Source: Anastatus disparis
Lineage: Eukaryota; Arthropoda; Insecta; Hymenoptera; Eupelmidae
Reading direction: 5' to 3'
Assembly: GCA_017163975.1 (NCBI GenBank)
Contig: JAFFSR010000136.1
Coordinates: 10,289,501 to 10,353,500, forward strand
DNA length: 64,000 nucleotides
The position numbers were made by a program, and so were the translations under genes. The notes under the pieces were generated by a model. It was not told the DNA's origin. It was given only the letters and a program-made list of their open reading frames with translations, and did not search any database. Numbering within the stretch: the stretch's first letter is position 1; every line of letters starts with the position of its first letter. Below are positions 50,794 through 61,825 of this stretch, piece by piece.

Positions 50794-51594
50794 TTACATT
50801 TTACGTTTCATAAATCGCAAGTTTTTCTCAATTTCAAACTGTCTTGAATCAGTTCTTTGCAAAAAATCTTGTCTTTCTAAATATCCATCTTTCCCACGAT
50901 TAAAGTTAGTTAATTCTTCTGTAAGATTATTTTGTTGTTTAAATTGATTCCAATCTAACTTTGATTTTTCTAGAAGATTCATTTTAGGTTTTTTGGAAAT
51001 ATTATTCAAAATATTTGAGAGACCACGTTTTTTTAAACTATTTCCTTGTTTTATATTTTGTGATTCTAACTTTGTGTTTGGATTTTTATTATCGTTTGAA
51101 ATAGAGCTATCACTTGAAATTGTATGAACCTTATCATTTATATTGTCTATTTTGGAATTGTTTTTAATGTTTGAGTCTTGAGTAGTTTTATCGTCATTTG
51201 TAGAAGTAATTTTAACAGTATTTGATTGTTCTTTCGAAGAAGTAGCTGCATTGCTTACAAAACTTTTCCACAATAAATCTGTTCTTTCTTTTTCTTTTTC
51301 AGGGTCGAAACTACTAGCACCAGCATCATCATCTGCATTTGATTCCTCTTCAGAATGTGAACTATTATTTAGAGATTTTTTATTTTTTGCCTTTGATTTA
51401 TTTCGTTTAGTCTTGCGATTTTTAACATTTTTCTTTTTTTTCTTTTTATCACTATTGTTAAGAGTATTCTCTGTTTCACTGGCTTCACTTTCACACTCTG
51501 ATTGACCAGATTCTTCAGATAATTCTTCTGGTTCATTCGGAACTACAAAATCAGGATCATCAGAATCTGAACTCTCTAGTTCGTTTTCTTTCAT
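50794..51594 (-). CDS. Yeti: craniofacial development protein 1 / Yeti (BCNT family), intronless, 266 aa
   Basis: The BCNT (Bucentaur) family includes CFDP1 of vertebrates, Yeti of Drosophila and Swc5 of yeast, a subunit of the SWR1/SRCAP-type remodeller that places histone H2A.Z into chromatin in the nucleus. The identity comes from the C-terminal 60-70 residues: KLDWNQFKQQNNLTEEL, then NRGKDGYLERQDFLQRTDSR and FEIEKNLRFMKRK, which is the conserved BCNT-C core (Trp, GYLER, DFLQR). The N-terminal half is very acidic (SSDSDDPDF, EESGQSECESE) with a central Lys/Asn-rich basic stretch, as is usual for the family. The length is close to that of relatives. It is one uninterrupted exon starting at an ATG that is followed by the acidic run. 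Confidence 0.92.
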   Translation of the reverse strand: MKENELESSDSDDPDFVVPNEPEELSEESGQSECESEASETENTLNNSDKKKKKKNVKNRKTKRNKSKAKNKKSLNNSSHSEEESNADDDAGASSFDPEKEKERTDLLWKSFVSNAATSSKEQSNTVKITSTNDDKTTQDSNIKNNSKIDNINDKVHTISSDSSISNDNKNPNTKLESQNIKQGNSLKKRGLSNILNNISKKPKMNLLEKSKLDWNQFKQQNNLTEELTNFNRGKDGYLERQDFLQRTDSRQFEIEKNLRFMKRKM

Positions 51595-51959
51595 TATATT
51601 TTATTTACACAAAGCTATATAAGGTTACTTTTATGTTATAATCGATGCTAGACGTATGTCGCAGATCAATTTAAAAGAAAAAACTGTTGTCAGTACGTAC
51701 TATAGTATTAATAAGAATTATAATATTGTCCAACAAAAAAATTTGTAAATCTTTTAAATTACTAACAATATAATTGTTGTATATTATCCTAACCTCAAAT
51801 GATCATCGTTACCATGATCGCAACAATGTTACTACTAAGCTACTAGAGAATTTTTTATCACCATGAATACGAGCTATCTTAAGGCGTGTTTACATGCAGC
51901 GATTTAATCGTTACGACTGCAACTAAATTTATCCTTTAGCACCCTAGTGGAAATATAAA

Positions 51960-52400
51960 ATGCGCATTGCTGTTCAAAATAGTTTAAAATGATTTAAAAT
52001 TGTTTAAAACTGTTCAAAATAGTTTATAAATGTGAAATTTTGGACATTTAAAACAGTTATAAACAGTTTTAAATATTTTTAAACAGTTTTGAACAGTACA
52101 GAATAATTTGAAACTAAAGTGAACATTTTCTCGTATATATTATATAAATTTTAATACTTAGAAAAAAATTTTCACAAACACAAAATTATGAAACACTGTT
52201 TGAAATTTGAAATCATTTCGGACTGTTCAAAACTGTTTAAGTTAATAAAAAATAGTTTATATTAATTTAAAATTGTTTTGAAATATTTTGAATATTTAAA
52301 ATAATTTATAACTTTCAAACATAAAAAATTCAAAACTATTAAACACTATTTGAAATCATTTCGAACTTTTCAAAACTTTTTAAAACTGTTTATAACTGTT
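51960..52400. repeat. degenerate short tandem repeat (GTTTAAAACTGTTCAAAAT-like)
   Basis: Words such as TGTTCAAAATAGTTTAAAAT, TTGTTTAAAACTGTTC and AACAGTTTTAAATATTT recur about every 10-11 bp on both strands across some 440 bp. The motif includes its own near-complement, so the block is partly palindromic. It ends directly in a SINE tail (52402-52430). No coding capacity. Confidence 0.7.
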
Positions 52401-52401
52401 T

Positions 52402-52430
52402 TAAATACAGCGACGTTAAACAAAATAAAA
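52402..52430 (+). mobile_element. isolated SINE tail
   Basis: AAATACAGCGACGTTAAACA matches the 3' end of the SINE family seen elsewhere in the window, but no tRNA-like head or body precedes it. Instead, the degenerate GTTTAAAA repeat abuts it. This could be a truncated insertion or a different element that shares the tail. Confidence 0.7.
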
Positions 52431-52935
52431 GAAATTATGATTTGATTATTGCAAGTAAAATAATAAATGTGAAAAAAATTTGAATTTATTTTATTTTTAA
52501 TATAATTTTTTAATCTAAATATTTAAATAATTTTTTAATGCAATCAGTTATAATACAAAAATATGTTTTTATCTTGATAAATTAAAGAGTTTACGATAAA
52601 ACGAGACAAAGCGTTATAATTCAGGGTGAATTTAAAATTAAAACTACTAAAATTAAGTAAAGACAATTTACAGGACTTAATTTAGTATAAAACAGGTTAA
52701 TTTATTAAATACATATAACAACTTTTATATCAATCAATTAGTTGATTATTCATAATAATAAACAAATGGCATATGAAAATGATTCATTCCTTGAATGCAC
52801 GGGAAAAACTTCACATTTTAACGAAATAAATTAATAACTTTAGAAAAAATCTTAAAACTAAAAATATCACATTTTGTATAAATATTTTAAAATATTGTGC
52901 TTAGATACATTATTTTACAACAAATAAATTAAACT

Positions 52936-53852
52936 TTAAGTTCTACATTTAGGACAAAAGGCAACAATCTTTGTGCATTCACACTTTACAATCTCGTTAT
53001 TGAACCTTATCACATTATGTTCTTATTTTATTAAAAAAAAATAATTTACTCAGATGACTAAGTCTGCAAAATTTATCAGTTTCACCTATTGATTTTTTCG
53101 TTTTCTTTTTAACTGATTTCAGACTTCCACTTCGAATTTTTCGTTTCATTTTTTTCGACATTTTTTCATTTTTATTTATCTTTTTCAGATTACTTTCAGA
53201 CAAAATTTTAGCGTATTTTTTCGTAATCATGGTAATTATATGGTCTCATTTTTACAAAATTTAACTCAACTGCTTTATCATCATTTGACGATTTTCTGTG
53301 ACATTTATTATTAAGATTTCAGTAGAATTAACTTTAGCCGAATCAAAAATTGCAAAATATAGTAATCTGAAATAATTCCAACATTTATATTATATGTTAT
53401 TCATAAACTTCTTTAAATAATTTTAACAATTCACTTCATTTTTATTTTTTTCGAGATCTAGAACAATTGGAACTCCTTGAGCTTTACTATGAGACAATCA
53501 GGATGATACTTTAAAAAGCTTGTAAGCCAATCGTGGCCAGCCATCTTATTTGTTTGGCTAAATCGATGCTTAATATTATTTTTTTTTGCTAAAATGTAAG
53601 CTAATTTTTAAATATTTTTAGCAGTTGTAGGCAATCCTGTTTTCTCTAGTTGTTTAATTACTAGAATAACTTCATATTTTTCTAGACAACTAGCCGGTCC
53701 AGCTTCACATCGTGTAGCTGCGAATGATGTTGTAGTGTGCGATATGGAATATCATATTGTTTAGGGGCTTGCCAAGCCAACTTCATAGCTTTTATTAAAT
53801 TTTCCTTGCCCCATAATGCTCAATTTGTTTTTCTTTTGTAATCTCGTATCAT
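52936..53852 (-). pseudogene. broken pogo/Tigger-type transposase
   Basis: A minus-strand reading from an ATG at 53852 gives MIRDYKRKTN, a stop, then ALWGKENLIKAMKLAW and YDIPYRTLQHH, which resembles the psq-type helix-turn-helix of pogo/Tigger transposases. After a frame break, 53690-53470 reads LEKYEVILVIKQLEKTGLPT and later KMAGHDWLTSFLKYHPDC, matching the CENP-B-type second helix-turn-helix. The DDE catalytic core is missing. A basic segment (53230-53015, rich in KKMKRK and KSVKKK) and a last piece ending KCECTKIVAFCPKCRT and a stop at 52936 look like the transposase C-terminus. Stops, frameshifts and a large deletion make it inactive. The family call is by motif only. Confidence 0.75.
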
Positions 53853-54109
53853 GATATTCTTAAAATACAACAAACATTTAATATTCGTTATTGATAAAAA
53901 ATACGGTGTGGTTATTTATATAAAATCGACGGAATTACGCATTTCTCGATTCTCTAATCTAGATTTTCTGAAATCAAATTTAATCACGTGAATTTTCTAC
54001 GACAAAAGTATGAAAAAATTTAATAGCTTACAGTCCTGTAAACGTCATAGTGCCATTTTCGAGTTTTTTTTTTGAGGAATGTAAACATAAACGTAAAAAT
54101 ATAATTTTT

Positions 54110-54768
54110 AATCTTTTTTTAGGTACACATAAAAACTTTAGATTTGAGTATTCTATTCTTATTTTTTGACTTGGGACGAATAATGGAAATACAATGTTAT
54201 TCGTATATATAGAAATAACATATGAATAATTTTTGTTTACCAAATTGAGAGAAATAATTTTTTTAGTTATTTCCTTAAGTTTCAGAGAGTCAATTGATGG
54301 GAAATAATTTCGCATTAATAAGAGAGGGGTATTTGATAGTAGGTTGAATTAATTATTGATTTGAAAAAAAGCGAAATCAAGTCTTCCTTGTAAAAAATTT
54401 AAATTTTTTCAAGATAGAACTATTTGGTGATAGTGACTTGAAAAAAAGCGAGTCTTTATCGTATAAAAAATTTAAATGTCCTGCACAAGGAACTTAATTC
54501 TGTGTTTTTTTTAAACTAAACTAATCCAATATCATTAAATATCCCTCTTGAGAATTTATCTCCCATGAAACAGCTCTCTTGAAAAAATAAAGAAATTATT
54601 TCTTTCAATTTGACAAACAATCGTGATTTGTGTATATAATAGATACACAAATGATACTGTATTTCCATTTGTTTTTATTATATCTTTAAATATTTACGAA
54701 CCTGCAAGTCAAAAGAATAGATTACAATACTTATATCTTAAGTTTTTATATGTCTTCAAGGTTTCAAG
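54110..54768. mobile_element. diverged fold-back element
   Basis: The stretch 54340-54115 read on the minus strand resembles 54540-54768 read on the plus strand. Shared landmarks are AAATTATTTCT(C/T)TCAATTTG, GTATTTCCATT, AGTCAAAA(G/A)AATAG and AAGTTTTTAT(A/G)TGT. The middle contains two copies of CTTGAAAAAAAGCGA-like sequence. The arms of about 220 bp are substantially diverged. A SINE starts immediately past its right end. Confidence 0.6.
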
Positions 54769-54771
54769 TTT

Positions 54772-54848
54772 GAGCTCGTCAGTGGCTCAGTCGAAAGAGC
54801 AAGTGTTTCATAATCTCGAGTTCGAATTCCGGTCTCGGCTAATATATA
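54772..54848 (+). mobile_element. SINE copy, 5' part (split by a MITE)
   Basis: The tRNA-like head GTCAGTGGCTCAGTCGAAAG and B-box equivalent GAGTTCGAATTCCGGTCTCG are present up to GGCTAATATA, where an 837-bp MITE interrupts it. The remainder of the SINE resumes at 55686. Confidence 0.85.
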
Positions 54849-55685
54849 GGGGAAGGTGGGGCTAAATTCCAGACGTTTTTTTTAAGAGAAGATTTCTTCT
54901 CCGGTAGTGAAATAATTGACTCTACCAAAGCATTAACACTAAGTTTAGACTTCAAACTGAATAAAAAAAATGGTCTAGACTCCTTATTATTCATTTAACA
55001 TAACAATAGTTTGGATCGAAAAAAAAATTGTTTTTTGGAAAGTAGCCCCATGTATGGGGTAACTTTACATTTTGCGTTGGGGCTATTTTCCGATAGTACT
55101 ATTAAACTTGGAAAATACAATTAAATTTTTTATTTAACCAATTTTTTCTAATTTTTGACTATTTTATTAATCATTAATGCATTAATAATCACAAAAATAT
55201 AATATTAACATAATAATATTCGTATGAATATTAAATAAATTATTATTCATATAAAATGAATAAAAAAGCGATTTTCCAAAAAATCCCTATTAATTAACAT
55301 TGTATTGGAAAGTTGGCCCAAATGATTAAAAATCTTTGAACTGTCAGTACTAAGCTTAAACTTAACGTATCGGGTCATACTAGGTGTAAAAATTTTTGTT
55401 TTTTAATGTACTATGAACTTATTATTACGTGACAAATCGTTTCGTTCACACAGAATTATAAGATGTATTTTTAGACAACCCAATAGTTTTGGAAGGCACT
55501 GCGAAAAAAAAGAAGTGGCTGTTACGAATTTAATTTATCAAGTAATCTACTAGAAGTTGTATAAAAAAGTTCGTTTTTATATATATTTTTAATCTATTTT
55601 ACTGACCCCGGATAAAAATTTTCATGTGTCAGATTATTAAGCATTCTTAAAGTTACCCCATCTGGAAATTCGCCTCACTCTCCCC
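54849..55685. mobile_element. 837-bp MITE inserted in a SINE, TA target duplication
   Basis: The ends are GGGGAAGGTGGGGCTAAATT and, as reverse complement of the right end, GGGGAGAGTGAGGCGAATTT, both followed by CCAGA. TA stands at 54847-54848 and 55686-55687. Removing the element and one TA restores the expected SINE junction (ATACAAGCACC), which proves both ends. GGGGTAACTTT-like and GGGGCTA words repeat inside. A TA target fits the Tc1/mariner-related group, but no transposase is present. Confidence 0.9.
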
Positions 55686-55793
55686 TACAAGCACCATTGT
55701 ACATTACATGTACTTTTTTCACAAACATTCTGACAACCTCCAATTAGCATCGCAATGATAGCTGAAATACAGTGATTTTAAACAAAATTTTAA
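55686..55793 (+). mobile_element. SINE copy, 3' part (split by a MITE)
   Basis: It continues the SINE broken at 54848: CAAGCACCATTGTACATTAC, ACTTTTTTCACAAAC, a short deletion around the CGTCGCTGA piece, GCATCGCAATGATAGC and the tail CAGTGATTTTAAACAAAATT. Confidence 0.85.
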
Positions 55794-57075
55794 AAAATTA
55801 TTACAATTAAAGTTTATTCTTAAATTCTTTTTTAATTTAATTTTAGTTTTTAGGGTAAAATGCCAGTGATGTTTTACCTCTATAATAGAGAAAAAAGAAA
55901 CAAAATAAGACGAATAAAAAAATTTATATTCTTAGCTTTGAAAGATAATATTGTTAAAAATTATTTATTGTTAGTCGCAATTTATGCACAGAATTTTTAA
56001 TCGAAATAAAGAGAATAGACTTAAAGATAAAAGTATTGAAAATTTTACATCGACAGCAACAAACCTCACCTATTTTCGAAAGTAAACTAAAAATAAAGAA
56101 ATATTATAACACGAATCAAGCGAAATAATAAGCTAATCATCAAGTAAATTGAATGGAATAAGTTTTTTATTTGGCAAAAAATATAGATTACAGCCATAAC
56201 ACAATAAAAAATATACATGTATACAGAATATTACATGAGTATAATACATTCCAGTCAAAGCGCGAAGTACAAAAAAAAAGAAAAAGATTATTACAATGGA
56301 ACAATTTACATTATAAAATATCAAATATCAGTTCTACAATTACATTTATAAGTATATATAATAGTTAGGGTGCCTCGAGGTTGCTAGGCCTGTCTAGAAC
56401 AAAATATTGTTCTAGTCCTGAGGTCTAATCATCAAGTTCTAAAATCTAACTCTTATCGTCATCTGTTAAAACACATAAAAAATATATCTAAGTGTCATTT
56501 TGTTGTCAGTCTTCTGTCTTCCCCAATTCCTCACTTGCATCCACCCCACCCTGACACTATAACCTCGCTTTACTTTACGAGTGTTTAATTTCTTTCATAT
56601 GACTTTTTTCACACATGTATGGACGTTTAAAAAATAAATTTAATTAAAGATTACATTAACTTAATTACTTTCCCGTCATAATTATTTGCGGAATTTCTTT
56701 CTCGATAATATCGGCGATAATTTTGCGATTATTTAAAATTTTGAAACTATAATATAAAAATATTCTGGAATATACAAACTCAAATAGATGTTGAAAAAAA
56801 CGTGATACAGCGCAAAAATTCTTATCGGAATTTATGGTACAATAGTGAAATATAAATATATTTATATGCATGCATGGGACATTTCAGATAAATTTGCACC
56901 GTTAGAAAATCAATATTCATTGTTCACTGTTGAAAATATATGAACTTTGCTTCTAATACATGAATTAATTGTTATGCAAATCAGCATAAAATTTCATATT
57001 ATTAAAAAAATTTAATTCTGGTTTCTACAAAAATAAATGTTTATACTGGAAGTAAATTTCATTTTTTTAAGTTAT
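55794..57075. other. AT-rich stretch without genes
   Basis: No gene recognised. One short near-perfect palindrome, CTAGAACAAAATATTGTTCT followed by AG, lies at about 56394-56415. Open frames of 60-70 codons here are low-complexity and not credible. Confidence 0.5.
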
Positions 57076-57078
57076 CTA

Positions 57079-57275
57079 GAGATTGTCAGTGGCTCAGTTC
57101 GTAGAGCGATGGATTCATAATCTCGAGAACCCGAGTTCGAATCCCTCTCTCAGCCGATTGACACAAGCACCACTGTACATTACATGTGCTTTGTCCACAA
57201 ACACACTGCAAATCTCCGTCACTGATTAGCATTGCAATCTTAGCATAAATACAGCGACGTTAAGTAAAATAAAAT
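57079..57275 (+). mobile_element. tRNA-derived SINE copy
   Basis: Full length: GAGATTGTCAGTGGCTCAGT, GGATTCATAATCTCGAG, GAGTTCGAATCCC, CAAGCACCACTGTACATTAC, CATTGCAATCTTAGCATAA and the tail CAGCGACGTTAAGTAAAATA. It lies about 950 bp beyond the 3' end of the PIWI gene. Confidence 0.87.
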
Positions 57276-57312
57276 TAGATAAAAGCATAATAGAATAAAT
57301 GTTCGAATAAAT

Positions 57313-57332
57313 AGGTCATCAGTGGCTCATTA
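57313..57332 (+). mobile_element. SINE head fragment
   Basis: AGGTCATCAGTGGCTCATTA matches only the first 20 or so bases of the SINE family and then passes into unrelated A-rich sequence, about 40 bp after a full copy ends. It is either a 3'-truncated copy or the start of a tandem duplication. Confidence 0.6.
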
Positions 57333-58223
57333 AAAAATAAAAGAACAATCTATTAAATAGAAATCTATTTATTATGTTTATAAATGATCAATATTACATC
57401 ATGTACAATAATGATAAAGATGAAACAAAAATAGATTTACAAAAAATGAAATTATGAAATTACTTTCAGTGCTTAACTTTTTACAGAAAATAACTAAAAT
57501 AACGCTGTTTTCAAAAATAAAATGACTATTTTTAAAATGCAAATCTATTGATTGTCAAATAGTTTCAATATCAAACATATACGTTTAATACAAATATTTT
57601 AATAAAGTAGAAATATCTTAATTCATTTAACATTATCAAAAATACATTGTAATGATTAATTTTTAAATCCATAACATTTAAATCTATAATTTTCTTAAAA
57701 AATATAAGATTTAAAACATCATTTATTGTTTTTCATCAAACCAACTCATCACTTTTTTTTTATGCAATAAAAAGACTACTATTTATTGTATAAACCTATC
57801 AAAACTTTTCAACTGAATTAAAACTATTTTTCATGCATATTTTTACGTTTACAAAAAATTTGCCATTTTGTATTTTTACAAAGTTCGAGTTTCTATAATT
57901 TCAGTGCATCATTTTAATCATAATGTTTACAGTTTTGCACTGAAATTAAGATTTAATAATTATTTGTTATAAAATATTGAAAATATGATTTTCATCATAC
58001 TTCTTTAGATTCATTTCATAAAACAAAAGTATCATTTAATATATAAAAAAATATATGTAAGAATATTTTTCACTTACATACTATGAAAATTTTCGTTATA
58101 AAAAAAAAGAAAAACTTAAACTTCTACAAATTAAATTATAACCAAAAGTATTTAATTATTTATACTTAATCAGTTACCTCATATTCAAAGACCTGATAAA
58201 AAGATTAAGTATAAATAATATTT

Positions 58224-61200
58224 TTAAAGGAAATATAAGAGATTAGTAAGAGCTGGATTAGGCGCTTGACGTAAGGTTTGTGAAATGAAAAATGCCAATT
58301 TATGAGCGTATTGGCATGGTGCTGGTACTCTTACTGTACCGCTAAAATTATAATACATGTGGCAAAACTTGAACGTCAACCACTGCATTTTATCGCATTC
58401 AATACCTGTATTATCATCGATAACATTATAGGCTGTCGGAGCCACGGTGCCTTGCTTAACGTGTTGAGATACAATGAAGAAGTCATATTTTAATGGATCT
58501 GTTATGACTTGATCAATGACAGTACCAGGTTCAGGATTATTTTTATTCGCAAAGATCCTTGTGTTGATCCGTTTTGTGACTATGATAAATGCTAATTTGA
58601 ACGGATCTTTACAGCCTTGATATACTTGAGCAAGCGTTTTTTTCACTTGTTCAACTTCGTAACTATGAACAAACGGAATTTGTCCTTCTCCCACTCCATC
58701 ACGGTAAATAATTATTTTACTTGGTACTCTATTATTATTATGTTTGCGAAATTCTGTGATAGCGCGACCCAAATTTAAAGATAAATCATTTGATAGCTCT
58801 TCTCCTGAGCTATGTTGTGACACAGCACTGAAATAGCGTCCAAAGTTTTGATCCAGAGATGCTACCATAGCTCCTATAAAATTTTTTTAAAATTTTATTA
58901 TAAATAGAAAATTGTAATTTAATATCCAAGAAAAATATGTAAATAAGATTTATTGTGTTTTAAAATACTTACCAAAATCACCTTTTTTATCGTGACATAC
59001 ATCAAATCCTACTACCATTAAACCAGGTATTTTTGAGGCAATATCAACAGTCCAAGGTAATCCTCCAACCTTGCAGTTCATTTGTACAGCAACTTTACAA
59101 CAAACTGCATTCATCATAGAAGGAGATTTTTGAATTAAATTTTTAAACAGGACAACCTGGCTTGGTATAGGTCTATCTATACACAACTTCTTTTTGATAG
59201 CATTATATCTTTGTTGTTGATTATTGGGTACTATACATAAAATCATTTTAGGATTTACTCGGTCAGTGACTGTGGACAAAGCTTCGCAATATGAATCAAG
59301 ACGATCGTCTCGTATCATTTCTAATCTAGGTTGTGCCATTGATATAGATATTTTTTTAGCAGCAACGATTAATGCTTTAATAAAATTCTAAAAAATAAAA
59401 AAGTTTTAGTAAATTCTTTGAAAAATTATTGTTTACATAATATTTAACATCAAAATATTCACCTTAGTTTCGTTACCACTTCTTTGTGGTGCAATCACAA
59501 CCCAATCATCAAAAGTAGCAGCTCTTAGTTGGGGATTTTCTTGTAGTTTGAAGTTCCAATCACAATTTTTTGGGACTTCAACTGTATATTTTTTAGCACC
59601 ACCAGCTGCTTTAATACCAAAAAGTATTGGTTCTGCAGGTAAAACTCGTCCTTCAAACTCAACTATTTCTTTGCTGAGTTTAAAGTTCCATTTGTTGAAA
59701 TCTTCTACAATTTCAGGTTTTGACATTAAACGTTGATTAAATTTCAATAGTCTCTCGATTCTTAAACCAGGATCAATTCTTGTATGCTGAGATAAAGCTC
59801 TCATCAGTTTAAAATCATTCCTCATTTTATCAGTCAAACCTAAAAAATTCATTTTTATAAACAATATTTTCTAATATTATTAAATAAAATACAAAAAAAA
59901 ATACTTACCAGTACTTCGGCACAGTTCAGGAATTAGATAGATCAATTCTGAACTACCAGCTCGTCGATCACGTGCTGATGACACTGATACTAAGAGAGGT
60001 TGGTTCAGATCTCGTATATTAATTTGATATTTTTCCTTATAGTAGGCTGCATATGTTATTTCTTTATCATTGCGCATAAAAGTTCGTGAAGGATTCACCG
60101 AAAAATCTACATCATCTATTTTGTATGTTCGATTGTTATATGCTGTCAATACAACAGTCCCCATTACAGTTGCTTTGAAAACATTCTGTAATTTGATTTT
60201 TAAAGCATATATTAAATTTTGTAATCAACATCCAATTAAAAATTTGTACTGATATATTGTACCTGATATTCACGACGATTAGTTTGAATACACTCATTCA
60301 AGATACTGAGCAGAGTTTGGTCACGCATGACTTTATGAGTGATTTCTGCACACATCATTACACCACCATCATGTTGCCTTATTGATGTAAAGTAACCTGG
60401 CCAGAGCTGCAGTTGATAATCAACTATCTCAATCTGTAAATGCATAATAAAATATATTAAAAACGTTTCATTATGAATAGATACTTTTGTAAATAAAAAA
60501 TCATTTGAAAATTACCCGACTTGCAGCATCATAGTAATTCCTACCAACTAGTTGAAGTTGTAAATTTTCCAGACATTTTCTCATTAATATGTTAAAAAAT
60601 TGAAAATAATGGTAATCTCCTTTCATAAGATCACCAACAAGTTTTATTTTGATATTCATAGGCACCTTATCTTCATTTCTAATTGAATTTAATTCCAGAG
60701 GCTAGAAAATAACATTTTTGGTAATATATTAATAATTTTTATTACTAATTTTCACAAATATTGCACATGATTTTGTAAATATTGTATTTTCATGCAAAAG
60801 AAATTTTTGATTCCGAGATCATTGAAATTAAAAATAAAAAAAAGCAAGCAAATTTTGTTTCATAAAATCTGCTTGTTAAACTAAAAATATCAATTTGAAA
60901 AGATACACACCTGAGGTAAACGATTACTTGTGTATAGCGTTGTACCATCAAAAAGATAAGCACCTAGGGCATTTTTATGGGTACGTAACAATGCCTTTCT
61001 CACAATAGTTCTCTTTTCTTCAGGGGCTATTTCTACAGCATATTGATAAAGACACCAATCGGTCTGACTAACAAGCTTAAAATAATTGGCTTTGAGAACA
61101 ACTTTTCTGCCGCTGCGTCCTGTGAACATTTGAATTTTAGTATTTTAGAAAATAATGTTCACTTTTATAAAGGTTAATAATATTAATGTAAAAAATTACT

Positions 61201-61817
61201 GTGATCATAAAAAGAAGAAAAAGAAAATAAGCATATAGTTTTGCTTTGTTTTATTTTTATTTATTAATTTAGAATGCAAAAAATGTATTCAAGTTTAAAG
61301 AAAGTGATATAAAAATTTACAATAATTAAAAAAAAAGGATTTAGCATAGTTTAGGTATAGATTTGAAAATAAATAAACTAAAGGAAATGATAATTAGTTT
61401 TATAATGAATAATTTTGAAATAAATAAGTAACAAGAGGTTTATAATTTATATAAAATTTTATATATTAAAATAGCTACGCTAAGAATTAAAAGAAAAGTA
61501 AGCTTTATGACTTTGATAATATTTTGTTTATATAGGTAAACTTAGCTTGAAATTGAAAATACACATTGAATAAATACGTATATTTAAAGTATTGAGAAAT
61601 GAAGATTATTATTTGTATTCATGTTTACAAATGAGAAATACATTAATCATTACATGGAATAAACTAATTTTCATTCTACAAAGCATTAAACTCTGAATTT
61701 ATGCGTAGTCTTACCTTGTTTTGTAGTAGCATTTTTAACAACATGTAAAGGTCGAGTATCTATCTCATCTACAGGTTCACGTTTCTCTCTTGAACGCCTC
61801 TCACATGCAGCAGCCAT
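58224..61817 (-). CDS. piwi/aub: PIWI-clade Argonaute (Piwi/Aubergine type), 8 coding exons, 795 aa
   Basis: Exons: 61817-61715, 61119-60911, 60701-60516, 60433-60263, 60185-59909, 59839-59463, 59387-58973, 58873-58224. All junctions are GT/AG and in frame over 2388 nt. PIWI proteins bind piRNAs and silence transposons, mostly in the germline, in nucleus or nuage. The N-terminal core begins at TKQGRSGRKVVLKANYFKL. ELWPGY-like LQLWPGYFTSIRQHDGG and EITHKVMRD precede the PAZ domain (about 205-320). The PIWI domain fills about 470-790 with the slicer residues Asp570 (VVGFDVCHD), Glu604/605 (SSGEEL), Asp638 (IYRDGVGEGQ) and His770 (CQYAHKLAFF). The C-terminus LLYFL is typical. The chosen Met is preceded by an in-frame stop. 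There are few residues before the core, and the usual Arg-Gly-rich leader is absent. I cannot separate Piwi from Aub by eye. Confidence 0.93.
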
Positions 61818-61825
61818 GATTTTTA

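Noticed and set aside
54623..54865. 80-codon open frame
   Set aside because: It crosses the end of a fold-back element, a SINE head and the first bases of a MITE, so it cannot be one gene.
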